Positions 1 through 8,390 of a stretch of DNA of 24,655 bases are shown in pieces (within the stretch, counting starts at the first letter, position 1; each line of letters begins with the position of its first letter). The DNA lies in contig JAQUZL010000011.1 in assembly GCA_028691385.1 (NCBI GenBank), positions 1-24,655 on the forward strand, read 5' to 3'. Source of the DNA: Oscillospiraceae bacterium. Its GTDB lineage: Bacteria > Bacillota > Clostridia > Oscillospirales > Oscillospiraceae. The notes beneath the pieces were generated by a model. That model saw only the letters and a list, made by a program, of their open reading frames with translations, had not been told where the DNA came from and did not search any database. A program made the translations under genes and the position numbers.

Positions 1-2
1 TA

Positions 3-647
3 CCGGAAACTGTTGCGGTTCCAACGCTCAGTATTGCATATAATGAGGATGCAAGCTTGTCTGCCGCGCAGGCGCTTTTGGGCAGCGACGTGCTCTATGA
101 GGATGACACCGCCCGCTATTACAGCAGTTTTTCTTCCAAGGCAGGCGCCTTTCAAATCTATCGCAGCGGCGCGCTGCAGGCGTCGCTACCGGCAGTCGGC
201 CGCGTGAACGATCCGGCCGGCGCGGCGGTAAAAATTTTGCAGTCCATCGGCGTCACGGCAGCCGTTTCGGACATTGCGCAGGACGGCGTACAGCAGACCG
301 TGACGCTGACGCAAAGCCTGTTTGGTCTGCCGGTCTATCCCGCGCAGGTCAGCCTGATCTATCAGGACGGCGTGCTCACCACCATGGACGGAACCGCCTA
401 TCTCGGCACGCTCAGTCGCGTGACCGAACGCAATTGCATGAACTGCGCCGAAGCGCTCGTTGCGCTGCTTGCCAGCCGCGACGCGCTTGATTGGACCGGC
501 ACGCGGATTCTGTCCGCCCAGCAGGGCTACCGCCGCGCTGACGCCGCCTCCATATCCAGCATCCGTCTTGAGCCGGTGTGGCGCGTCGCCACCGACGCCG
601 GAGATTTCCAAATTAACGGTATCACGGGAGAAGTTTCAATAGGTTAA
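3..647 (+). CDS. YycI/PepSY-like protein, 3' end only
   Basis: The reading frame is open from the left edge of the window, so the start and any N-terminal membrane anchor are missing; about 214 residues are visible. There is no membrane segment in this part and no catalytic motif. The C-terminus, from about 24 residues before the stop (EPVWRVATDAGDFQINGITG), resembles the last strand pair of PepSY/YycI-type domains, which end in a W-x-V-x-T-D...-x-N-x-x-T-G pattern. YycH and YycI proteins sit outside the membrane and modulate the WalK sensor kinase; that role here is inference from a short pattern only. The frame ends 26 bases before the next gene's promoter -10 region, so it is probably the last gene of its operon. 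Alternative: an unrelated exported protein with a PepSY-like fold. Confidence 0.5.
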   Translation, partial: PETVAVPTLSIAYNEDASLSAAQALLGSDVLYEDDTARYYSSFSSKAGAFQIYRSGALQASLPAVGRVNDPAGAAVKILQSIGVTAAVSDIAQDGVQQTVTLTQSLFGLPVYPAQVSLIYQDGVLTTMDGTAYLGTLSRVTERNCMNCAEALVALLASRDALDWTGTRILSAQQGYRRADAASISSIRLEPVWRVATDAGDFQINGITGEVSIG

Positions 648-653
648 ATTTTC

Positions 654-682
654 TTTACATTTTGGAAAAAGAATGGTATACT
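654..682 (+). promoter_or_regulatory. Sigma-A-type promoter of murA
   Basis: TTTACA (654-659) and TATACT (677-682) are separated by exactly 17 bases, each one mismatch from consensus. Transcription would start near 689, leaving a leader of about 55 bases before the murA start at 745. This rules out the longer upstream reading frame start at 673, which lies inside the promoter. Confidence 0.75.
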
Positions 683-744
683 ACTTCCAGCAAATCAGGA
701 TTCGTCTGTACATTTCTGCAAACTCCTTAAAAGAGGGATACGCA

Positions 745-2034
745 ATGAATAAATACGTCATCCATGGCGGTCGGCCGTTGAACGGTACCGTCAATATCTC
801 CGGCGCGAAAAATGCCGCTGTTGCCATTCTGCCTGCCACGATTCTTGTCAAGGGTACTTGCCGGATCGAAAATCTGCCTGATATATCGGACGTCAATCTC
901 TTGCTGGAGATTCTCGCGATGATGGGCGCAGAGGTTCGCCGCGTCAGTCCGTCCATTGTCGAGATTAACTGCGCGCATATCAATAACATGGTCGCGCCGT
1001 CGGATCTTGTCCGGCGTATCCGCGCGTCCAGCTATCTGATCGGCGCGCTGCTTGGCCGCTTTGGCTACGCCAAGGTTTCCATGCCGGGCGGTTGCTATTT
1101 CGGCGTCCGTCCCATTGACCAGCACATTAAGGGCTTTGAGGCCATGGGCGCGACCGTGGAGCAGTCTGCGGGCTATGTCATCGCAAAAACTGAAAATGGC
1201 CTGCATGGCGGTCATGTCTATCTCGACATTGTTTCCGTCGGCGCAACCATGAACATTATGATTGCCGCTACGCTTTCCAGCGGCATGACCGTGATTGAAA
1301 ACTGCGCGCGCGAGCCACATATCGTCGATTTGGCCAACTTTCTCAACGCCATGGGCGCGCAGATCTCCGGTGCGGGCACCAACATCATCAAGGTGCGCGG
1401 CGTGCAGCAGCTCGGTGGCGGCTACCACACCATTATTCCCGATCAAATCGAGGCCGGCACCTATATGGCAGCGGTTTCAGCCACCGGCGGCAATGTGTTG
1501 GTGCAAAATGTGATTCCCAAGCATATGGACTGCATCACCGCCAAGCTTCGAGAGATGGGCGTGACCATCACGGAATACGACGAGGCCATCCGCGTGGAGC
1601 GCACCGCGCCGCTGCGGAAAACCAACGTCAAAACCTCGCCCTATCCCGGTTTCCCCACGGATATGCAGCCGCAAATCGTCGCCTGCCTTTCTCTGGCGCA
1701 GGGCACCAGCATTGTGACCGAAGGGATTTATGACAACCGATACCGGTTTGTGGCCGAGCTTTGCCGCATGGGCGCAGCCATTCAGGTGGACGGCAAGGTC
1801 GCTGTGACCGAGGGCGTTGCGCAGCTGCGCGGCTGCGATGTGCGCGCGTTTGATCTGCGCGCCGGCGCGGCCATGATTATCGCGGGATTGGCGGCGGACG
1901 GCGTCACCACCATTGACGACATTCACTTTGTGGAGCGGGGCTATGAAAACATCGTCGGAAAGCTCCGCGAATTGGGTGCGGACATTGCCCGCGTCACCAT
2001 TCACGACCCCGCCGAATCCGAAGAAGCAGTCTGA
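745..2034 (+). CDS. murA: UDP-N-acetylglucosamine 1-carboxyvinyltransferase (MurA)
   Basis: This cytoplasmic enzyme transfers enolpyruvate from phosphoenolpyruvate to UDP-N-acetylglucosamine, the first committed step of peptidoglycan synthesis. The 429-residue product has the usual MurA length and starts MNKYVIHGG. The key residues are in place: Lys22 in SGAKNAA, catalytic Cys117 in the PGGCYFGVRP loop (the fosfomycin target Cys115 of E. coli), Arg122, and Asp306 in FPTDMQPQ (E. coli Asp305). The frame stays open upstream to 673, but ATG 745 has an AGAGGG ribosome binding site at 732-737 and matches the family N-terminus, while the longer version would begin inside the promoter. A terminator follows directly. 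Because the loop residue is Cys and not Asp, the enzyme should be sensitive to fosfomycin (inference). Many Firmicutes carry a second MurA; this window cannot show whether this one does. Confidence 0.97.
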   Translation: MNKYVIHGGRPLNGTVNISGAKNAAVAILPATILVKGTCRIENLPDISDVNLLLEILAMMGAEVRRVSPSIVEINCAHINNMVAPSDLVRRIRASSYLIGALLGRFGYAKVSMPGGCYFGVRPIDQHIKGFEAMGATVEQSAGYVIAKTENGLHGGHVYLDIVSVGATMNIMIAATLSSGMTVIENCAREPHIVDLANFLNAMGAQISGAGTNIIKVRGVQQLGGGYHTIIPDQIEAGTYMAAVSATGGNVLVQNVIPKHMDCITAKLREMGVTITEYDEAIRVERTAPLRKTNVKTSPYPGFPTDMQPQIVACLSLAQGTSIVTEGIYDNRYRFVAELCRMGAAIQVDGKVAVTEGVAQLRGCDVRAFDLRAGAAMIIAGLAADGVTTIDDIHFVERGYENIVGKLRELGADIARVTIHDPAESEEAV

Positions 2035-2040
2035 TAGCAA

Positions 2041-2074
2041 ATGCCCACAGGAAGCATCCTGTGGGCATTTTTTT
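2041..2074 (+). terminator. Rho-independent terminator after murA
   Basis: An 11-bp perfect stem (ATGCCCACAGG at 2041-2051 with CCTGTGGGCAT at 2058-2068), a 6-base loop and a run of seven T residues (2068-2074), starting six bases after the murA stop. On the other strand the stem is followed by only three T residues, so it would end the convergent SLH gene less efficiently. Confidence 0.9.
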
Positions 2075-2089
2075 ACAGTATTTTACGCC

Positions 2090-3271
2090 TTACGGCTCCA
2101 AATAATAGGTATCTGCGATTTTCGCGGCAAAAACCGTATCGGTCTCTTTCACCCCCGCCGGCGCTTCGGTGGCCAGCTGCGCCGCAATTTCGCCCAAGCG
2201 ATAGGGGCTGTAAACCGTGGCCATTACAAGGTCAATGGTCTTGTCGTTGGTGTGATCCACCACGGTGATGCTGCAATGATCCCGCAGCATGCTGACCTGC
2301 GCCGCGCTGGCCACATCATAATTGATATAATAGGCGGTGTTGTCGCCCACCTGATAGCCCACCTGCCCCAGCAGCTTGCCAAATTCCAAGCCGGTTGAAC
2401 AGGTATAATAGACCTCTGACAGGCTGCGCGTCGGCACACCGATCACCTCGCCGTTCACCAGATAGATCACCACATACCGACCAATCATCTCCAGCTGCGT
2501 GGTGATGGAAAACGCCCGATGGTGCTCAATTTTTGTCAACCCCGCATCCAGGCGGCCGCCCTGCGCCGCGAGATCGGCATATTCGTTGCCGGTCAGCAGC
2601 TCTTCATAGCGCACCGCGCCAAACCGGTATTCGAGCAGCGTCTGCGGATTGAGCAGCGCGTCCGACCGATAGACCGGCGTACTGTCCACATAGGATGCAA
2701 TCGATCTGCATTGCAGGGCATTATAAATCAGTCCGCATGCCTCATCGCGGGTCAGCGCCTTGGTTCGGACGCCGCTGAAGCCCTTAAATATCCCCAGCGC
2801 GTCGGCTTCGCTGTTCACGGTGTCGGCCCAGCCCGCACCCGTAAAGGCGCCGCCGTCCACGCCGATACAGCGCATCAGCATTTTTGCCAACTCCTGCGCC
2901 GTCACAGTCGAGCGCGGATAAAACCGTCCCGTATCATCGCCGCTGAGAATCCCTGCCGCATAGCAGTTGGCGATATACGTCTCTGCCCAATAGCCGCTCT
3001 TGACGTCGGAAAAGACGCCGGGGGCGGTTTGTGCGGGGCTGTCAATCAGCATGCTGCAAATTTTTGCAATCTCGGCGCGGGTAATGCTGGTCGTGGGACG
3101 GAACGAGCCGTCGTCAAAGCCGGAAATCAAATCGAGATCCACCAGCATGGCAATTGCATCATTGTTGCGAATTTTCTCATAATCCGTAAACGCAAGCTGC
3201 GCCGCGCCCGCCGGAATGGACAGCCCGGCAAGCAGACATACTATTAAAATCAGAGTGAGCAGTCGTTTCAC
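2090..3271 (-). CDS. Secreted SLH-domain protein
   Basis: The 393-residue product begins with a classical signal peptide: KR, then a hydrophobic stretch (LLTLILIVCLLAGLSIP) and a likely cut after AGA at about residue 23. Three S-layer-homology repeats follow at about residues 28-78, 87-138 and 145-190; the first two contain the typical GxxDGSFRPxxxITRAE-like and GRFYPRSTVTAQELAK patterns, and the third is degenerate. SLH domains bind pyruvylated secondary cell-wall polymer, so the protein is probably held at the cell surface. The remaining ~200 residues match no domain I recognise. The start is GTG at 3269-3271, with AGGAGG seven bases upstream. The frame could extend to 3322, but that lies upstream of the predicted -10 box and so would not be transcribed. 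It is a single-gene unit convergent with murA. Confidence 0.88.
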   Translation of the reverse strand: MKRLLTLILIVCLLAGLSIPAGAAQLAFTDYEKIRNNDAIAMLVDLDLISGFDDGSFRPTTSITRAEIAKICSMLIDSPAQTAPGVFSDVKSGYWAETYIANCYAAGILSGDDTGRFYPRSTVTAQELAKMLMRCIGVDGGAFTGAGWADTVNSEADALGIFKGFSGVRTKALTRDEACGLIYNALQCRSIASYVDSTPVYRSDALLNPQTLLEYRFGAVRYEELLTGNEYADLAAQGGRLDAGLTKIEHHRAFSITTQLEMIGRYVVIYLVNGEVIGVPTRSLSEVYYTCSTGLEFGKLLGQVGYQVGDNTAYYINYDVASAAQVSMLRDHCSITVVDHTNDKTIDLVMATVYSPYRLGEIAAQLATEAPAGVKETDTVFAAKIADTYYLEP

Positions 3272-3300
3272 GGTGCGGCCTCCTTTTCCTGTTTGATTCC

Positions 3301-3330
3301 AGTATAGGGCATGGCGCGGCAAACGGTCAA
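3301..3330 (-). promoter_or_regulatory. Promoter of the SLH-domain gene
   Basis: Read on the minus strand: TTGACC (3330-3325), an 18-base spacer, and TATACT (3306-3301). Transcription would start near 3294, giving a leader of about 22 bases that includes the AGGAGG ribosome binding site. It supports the GTG start at 3271. Confidence 0.7.
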
Positions 3331-3416
3331 GGCAGCATCGCGATCTGTAACATACTTGTAAATTTCAGCCAGCCTGCCAATGGCTGTAAAATTCAAAAAT
3401 TATTCATCTTCTCCTC

Positions 3417-3445
3417 TTGACATTCCAGAGCGTCAGTGCTAAATT
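3417..3445 (+). promoter_or_regulatory. Promoter of the hrcA-grpE-dnaK operon
   Basis: TTGACA (3417-3422, consensus) and TAAATT (3440-3445, 4 of 6) are 17 bases apart. The predicted start at about 3452 falls inside the CIRCE operator, the usual arrangement for HrcA repression. Confidence 0.72.
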
Positions 3446-3449
3446 AGCT

Positions 3450-3476
3450 TTAGCACTCGGGGATATTGAGTGCTAA
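3450..3476 (+). promoter_or_regulatory. CIRCE operator (HrcA binding site)
   Basis: A perfect match to the CIRCE inverted repeat: TTAGCACTC (3450-3458), nine bases, then GAGTGCTAA (3468-3476). HrcA bound here blocks transcription; loss of active HrcA on heat shock releases it. An additional near-half-site, CAGTGCTAA, lies at 3434-3442. Confidence 0.97.
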
Positions 3477-3496
3477 AATTGAAATGAGGTGAACCC

Positions 3497-4555
<1,059 letters not shown>

Positions 4556-5110
4556 ATGGCAAAAAACAAGAAAAACACCGACGCGCCCGCGCAGCAGCCG
4601 GACACCGTAGACGCCGACGTGCAAGACGTCCAGCAGCCCCAGCCCGCGCAGCCGGAAAGCCCGCCGGAGCCGTCGGAGACCGACAAGCTGCGCGCAGAGC
4701 TTGCCGCAGAAAAGGACAATTATCTCCGCCTTGCCGCGGAGTATGATAATTTCCGCAAGCGCAGCCAGAAGGAGCGCGAGGCGCTCTACACCGAGGTTCG
4801 GTCTGACACGCTGGAAAAGTTTCTCCCGGTCTACGACAATCTCGACCGGGCGCTCAAGCAGCAAACCGCCGACGAGGCCTACCGCAAGGGCGTGGAAATG
4901 ACCATGACCGGCCTTCAGCAGATCATGGAAAATTTGGGCGTGACGGCCTTTGGCGAGGTCGGCGAGGCCTTTGACCCCACCAGACATAACGCGGTCATGC
5001 ACATGGAAGATGCGTCCCTGAGCGAAAACGTCATTGCAGACGTGTTCCAGAAGGGCTTCGTCGTGGGCGAGAAAGTCGTCCGCTTCGCAATGGTCAAGGT
5101 TGCGAACTGA
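4556..5110 (+). CDS. grpE: Nucleotide exchange factor GrpE
   Basis: GrpE is a homodimer that opens the DnaK nucleotide site to release ADP, and it acts as a thermosensor. The 184-residue protein has a low-complexity Gln/Pro/Asp-rich N-terminus (about residues 1-42), then the long coiled-coil helix (DKLRAELAAEKDNYLRLAAEYDNFRKRSQKER) typical of the family, a four-helix-bundle region, and the C-terminal beta domain ending VVGEKVVRFAMVKV. AAEYDNFRKR is the family hallmark. ATG 4556 follows the hrcA stop codon with no gap; the AAGGAGG at 4541-4547 lies inside the hrcA coding end, implying translational coupling. dnaK follows after 40 bases. Confidence 0.97.
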   Translation: MAKNKKNTDAPAQQPDTVDADVQDVQQPQPAQPESPPEPSETDKLRAELAAEKDNYLRLAAEYDNFRKRSQKEREALYTEVRSDTLEKFLPVYDNLDRALKQQTADEAYRKGVEMTMTGLQQIMENLGVTAFGEVGEAFDPTRHNAVMHMEDASLSENVIADVFQKGFVVGEKVVRFAMVKVAN

Positions 5111-5150
5111 TTTTATAAATTCATAGGTTTGATATAGGAGGATATTTATT

Positions 5151-7010
5151 ATGGGAAAGACAATTGGTATTGACCTTGGTACAACAAACAGCTGTGTCGC
5201 CGTCATTGAGGGCGGCGAACCGGTCGTAATCGCAAACGCAGAGGGCAACCGCACCACGCCGTCCATCGTCGCGTTTTCCAAAACCGGCGAGCGCATGGTG
5301 GGTCAGGTGGCAAAGCGGCAGGCCGTCACCAACGCAGAGCGCACCATTTCGTCCATCAAGCGCCACATGGGCTCGGATTACCGCGTCGCCATTGACGATA
5401 AGAAGTACACCCCGCAGGAAATTTCGGCCATGATTTTGCAGAAGCTGAAGGCGGACGCAGAGGCCTACCTCGGCACCCCCGTCACCGAGGCCGTCATCAC
5501 CGTTCCGGCCTACTTCAACGACGCCCAGCGTCAGGCCACCAAGGACGCCGGCAAGATTGCCGGTCTTGAGGTCAAGCGGATCATCAACGAGCCAACTGCC
5601 GCAGCGCTGGCTTACGGCGTGGACAAGGAAGAGTCCCAGAAGATCATGGTCTATGACCTTGGCGGCGGCACGTTCGACGTGTCCATTCTGGACATCGGCG
5701 ACGGCGTCATCGAGGTGCTGGCCACCAACGGCAACACGCGTCTGGGCGGCGACGATTTCGACGAGCGCATCATGAAATATCTGGTTTCTGAATTCAAAAA
5801 GACCGACGGCATCGATCTCTCCGCCGACAAGGTCGCCATGCAGCGCCTGAAAGAGGCCGCTGAAAAGGCCAAGATTGAGCTGTCCGGCGTCACCTCGAGC
5901 ACCATCAACCTGCCGTATATCACCGCTGACGCCACCGGCCCGAAGCATCTGGATCTCACCTTGACCCGCGCAAAGTTCAACGAGCTGACCGCAGATCTGG
6001 TGGAAGAGACCATGACCCCGGTCAAGCAGGCGCTGTCTGATGCGGGTCTTTCCGCAAACGACATTGCCAAGGTGCTGCTGGTGGGCGGCTCGAGCCGGAT
6101 TCCGGCCGTGCAGGACGCCGTCAAGCAGATCACCGGCAAAGAGGGCTTCAAGGGCATCAACCCGGACGAATGCGTCGCAGTCGGCGCAGCCATTCAGGGC
6201 GGCGTGCTGGGCGGCGACGTCAAGGGTCTGCTGCTGCTGGACGTCACGCCGCTGAGCCTTGGCATTGAAACCATGGGCGGCGTGTTCACCAAGCTGATTG
6301 AGCGCAACACCACCATCCCCACCAAGAAGAGTCAGGTATTCTCCACCGCCGCCGACGGCCAGACCTCCGTTGAGGTGCACGTGCTGCAGGGCGAGCGCGA
6401 AATGGCGTCCTATAACAAAACTCTGGGCAAGTTCCAGCTCTCCGGCATCGCCCCCGCGCCGCGCGGCGTGCCGCAGATTGAGGTCACCTTCGACATCGAC
6501 GCCAACGGCATTGTCAATGTGTCGGCCAAGGATCTTGGCACCGGCAAGGAGCAGAAGATCACCATCACCTCTTCTTCCAACATGAGTAAGGAGGACGTGG
6601 AAAAGGCCGTCAAGGAAGCCGAGCAGTTTGCCGGCGAGGATAAGGCCAAGCGCGATGAGATTGACGCCCGCAACGCCGCTGACCAGATGATCTATCAGGC
6701 CGAAAAGACCATGACGGATTTGGGTGACAAGGTCAACGAGAGCGAGAAAGCGCCGGTCAAGGCCGCCGTTGAAAAGCTTAAGGAAACCATGAAGGGCACG
6801 GATATCGAAGCCATCAAGGCCGATACCGAAGCCGTGCAGAAGGCCTTCTTCGCCATCAGCGAGAAGCTCTATCAGCAGGCAGGCCCCGAAGCCGGCGCAG
6901 CCGGCGGCGCGCAGGCTGGCCCGCAGGCAGGCCCGACGCCCGGCGCACAGCCCGGCGGCGACGATGTGGTCGACGCAGACTACGAGGTCGTGGACGACGA
7001 TAAAAAGTAA
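5151..7010 (+). CDS. dnaK: Chaperone protein DnaK (Hsp70)
   Basis: This ATP-driven chaperone binds exposed hydrophobic peptides and cycles with DnaJ and GrpE. The 619 residues fit Firmicutes DnaK. The nucleotide-binding domain starts with IDLGTTNSCVAV (residues 7-18) and contains DLGGGTFDVSILD from residue 169 and a VGGSSRIPAVQ motif; the segment after residue 80 lacks the roughly 25-residue insert of proteobacterial DnaK. The substrate-binding domain contains the DVTPLSLGIETMGG linker and an SKEDVEKAVKEAEQ lid helix. The C-terminal tail is rich in Ala/Gly/Pro/Gln and ends in an acidic VVDADYEVVDDD sequence, matching the usual EEVD-like bacterial tail. ATG 5151 has AGGAGG at 5136-5141. A terminator hairpin follows at 7024. 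Confidence 0.98.
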   Translation: MGKTIGIDLGTTNSCVAVIEGGEPVVIANAEGNRTTPSIVAFSKTGERMVGQVAKRQAVTNAERTISSIKRHMGSDYRVAIDDKKYTPQEISAMILQKLKADAEAYLGTPVTEAVITVPAYFNDAQRQATKDAGKIAGLEVKRIINEPTAAALAYGVDKEESQKIMVYDLGGGTFDVSILDIGDGVIEVLATNGNTRLGGDDFDERIMKYLVSEFKKTDGIDLSADKVAMQRLKEAAEKAKIELSGVTSSTINLPYITADATGPKHLDLTLTRAKFNELTADLVEETMTPVKQALSDAGLSANDIAKVLLVGGSSRIPAVQDAVKQITGKEGFKGINPDECVAVGAAIQGGVLGGDVKGLLLLDVTPLSLGIETMGGVFTKLIERNTTIPTKKSQVFSTAADGQTSVEVHVLQGEREMASYNKTLGKFQLSGIAPAPRGVPQIEVTFDIDANGIVNVSAKDLGTGKEQKITITSSSNMSKEDVEKAVKEAEQFAGEDKAKRDEIDARNAADQMIYQAEKTMTDLGDKVNESEKAPVKAAVEKLKETMKGTDIEAIKADTEAVQKAFFAISEKLYQQAGPEAGAAGGAQAGPQAGPTPGAQPGGDDVVDADYEVVDDDKK

Positions 7011-7023
7011 GCAACAGCTTCAT

Positions 7024-7050
7024 AAGGGGGTGCAGTCGCACCCCCTTTTT
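7024..7050 (+). terminator. Terminator between dnaK and dnaJ
   Basis: The stem AAGGGGGTGC (7024-7033) pairs with GCACCCCCTT (7038-7047) around an AGTC loop, followed by TTTTT ending at 7050. It is 14 bases after the dnaK stop and upstream of dnaJ on the same strand, so it probably lowers dnaJ expression relative to dnaK. I see no convincing promoter or CIRCE in the 72 bases before dnaJ, so dnaJ probably depends on read-through. Confidence 0.85.
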
Positions 7051-7122
7051 CCCAGTTTTTCGGCGATGGGTGTGCAAGGCGCATTCCAATGGCCGCAGTT
7101 CGACAAAACGAGGTGAGGACGC

Positions 7123-8253
7123 ATGGCAGATAACAAGCGCGACTATTATGAGGTGCTGGGCGTTGGCAAATCCGCAAGCGATGCGGAAATTAAAAAAGCA
7201 TACCGCAAGCTTGCCCAGCAGTATCATCCGGACATGAATCCCGGGGATCAGGTCGCAGAAGAAAAATTCAAAGAGGTCGGCGAGGCCTACGAGGTGCTCT
7301 CAAGCGCAGACAAGCGCGCGCGGTATGACCAGTATGGCTTTGCCGGCGTCGACCCCAACTTCAACCCCAACGCTGGCAGTCCCTTTGGTGAGGGCTTCGG
7401 CGGCTTCGGCGGATTTGGCGACTTTGGCAGTATTTTTAACGACTTTTTTGGTGGTGGCGGCGGTCGATCCACCCAGCGGCGCAACGCGCCGCGCAAGGGG
7501 CAGGACATCGTTTCCGAAACCACCATTACATTTGAAGAGGCCGCAAAGGGCATCGAAAAAGAGATCACCATCGGCCGCATTGAGGACTGCGCCAAGTGCA
7601 GCGGCACCGGCAGTGCCGACGGCGCAGCGCCGAAAACCTGTCCCTCGTGCGGCGGCTCGGGCGAGGTGCGCGTGCAGCGGCAGACGCCCATGGGCGTGTT
7701 TATTCAGACGGCGGCCTGCTCCCAGTGCGGCGGCACGGGCACCATTGTGTCCAATCCCTGCCCCACCTGCAAGGGCAAGGGCAAGGTGCGCCGCAACAAA
7801 AAAATCCATGTGAAAATCCCCGCCGGCATCGACAACGGGCAGTCCATCCGCGTCCGTGGCGAGGGTCACGCGGGCACGAACGGCGGCAGCGCCGGCGATC
7901 TGCTGGTGGCGGTGGGCGTGCTGACCCATCCGCTGTTTACCCGGGACGGCGCGAGCCTGATGTGCTCCATCCCGATCTCGTTTACGCAGGCGGCGCTGGG
8001 TGCGGAGATTGAAATTCCCACGCTGGAGGACAAGGTGCGCTATACCGTTCCCGAGGGAACGCAGACCGGCACCACCTTCCGGCTCAAGGGCAAGGGCATG
8101 CCCTATGTTGGCTATAAAACACGCGGCGACCTGTTTGTCACCGTGGTGGTGGAAACGCCGACAGGACTTACCGCCGACCAAAAGGAGCTGCTGCGCAAGC
8201 TCGATGAGGCGGGCGGCGGCAAAAAGCGGCACAAAATATTCGAGAAAAAATAA
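7123..8253 (+). CDS. dnaJ: Chaperone protein DnaJ (type I Hsp40)
   Basis: DnaJ stimulates the DnaK ATPase and delivers unfolded substrates. All type I parts are present in 376 residues. The J domain (about 6-70) has the HPD motif at 35-37. A Gly/Phe-rich region follows at about 85-115. Four CxxCxGxG zinc repeats are intact: CAKCSGTG from 156, CPSCGGSG from 173, CSQCGGTG from 199 and CPTCKGKG from 213. The C-terminal substrate-binding domains include KIHVKIPAGIDNGQSIRVRGEG. ATG 7123 is preceded by GAGGTGAGG at 7110-7118. It is last in the heat-shock cluster and is separated from dnaK by a terminator-like hairpin. No prmA follows, although prmA commonly follows dnaJ in Firmicutes. Confidence 0.97.
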   Translation: MADNKRDYYEVLGVGKSASDAEIKKAYRKLAQQYHPDMNPGDQVAEEKFKEVGEAYEVLSSADKRARYDQYGFAGVDPNFNPNAGSPFGEGFGGFGGFGDFGSIFNDFFGGGGGRSTQRRNAPRKGQDIVSETTITFEEAAKGIEKEITIGRIEDCAKCSGTGSADGAAPKTCPSCGGSGEVRVQRQTPMGVFIQTAACSQCGGTGTIVSNPCPTCKGKGKVRRNKKIHVKIPAGIDNGQSIRVRGEGHAGTNGGSAGDLLVAVGVLTHPLFTRDGASLMCSIPISFTQAALGAEIEIPTLEDKVRYTVPEGTQTGTTFRLKGKGMPYVGYKTRGDLFVTVVVETPTGLTADQKELLRKLDEAGGGKKRHKIFEKK

Positions 8254-8264
8254 GGCTTACCCTC

Positions 8265-8306
8265 CGCGGTCGGACAGAAAAATCTGTCCGACCGCGTCTT
8301 TTTTTG
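8265..8306 (+). terminator. Terminator after dnaJ
   Basis: A perfect 13-bp stem (CGCGGTCGGACAG at 8265-8277 with its complement at 8284-8296), a 6-base loop and a T-rich tract (TCTTTTTTT) after it. It closes the heat-shock transcription unit. Confidence 0.92.
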
Positions 8307-8324
8307 CTCCTGCAATGGACAGGC

Positions 8325-8352
8325 TTGCCGGCGCATGGTAAAATAGTATTAT
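8325..8352 (+). promoter_or_regulatory. Possible promoter of the acyltransferase gene
   Basis: TTGCCG (8325-8330), a 16-base spacer and TATTAT (8347-8352), placed between the dnaJ terminator and the start codon at 8391. The match is fair but not strong. Confidence 0.45.
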
Positions 8353-8390
8353 TGTTTATAATATTCCATGAGAAGAGGAGCTTGATCTTT

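Noticed and set aside
673..744. In-frame upstream extension of murA
   Set aside because: It begins inside the -10 region of the murA promoter, and MNKYVIHGG at 745 is the family start.
3361..3393. Imperfect inverted repeat between the SLH and hrcA promoters
   Set aside because: Arms (AATTTCAGCCA and TGGCTGTAAAATT) need a gap to align, and the position overlaps neither promoter core; too weak to call an operator.
5121..6380. A 419-codon open frame on the minus strand opposite dnaK
   Set aside because: Same effect: low-complexity translation and no ribosome binding site or promoter, while dnaK is unmistakable.
6880..6960. Ala/Gly/Pro/Gln repeats near the dnaK 3' end as a possible insertion or repeat element
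   Set aside because: This low-complexity tail is normal for bacterial DnaK and stays in frame to a standard acidic C-terminus.
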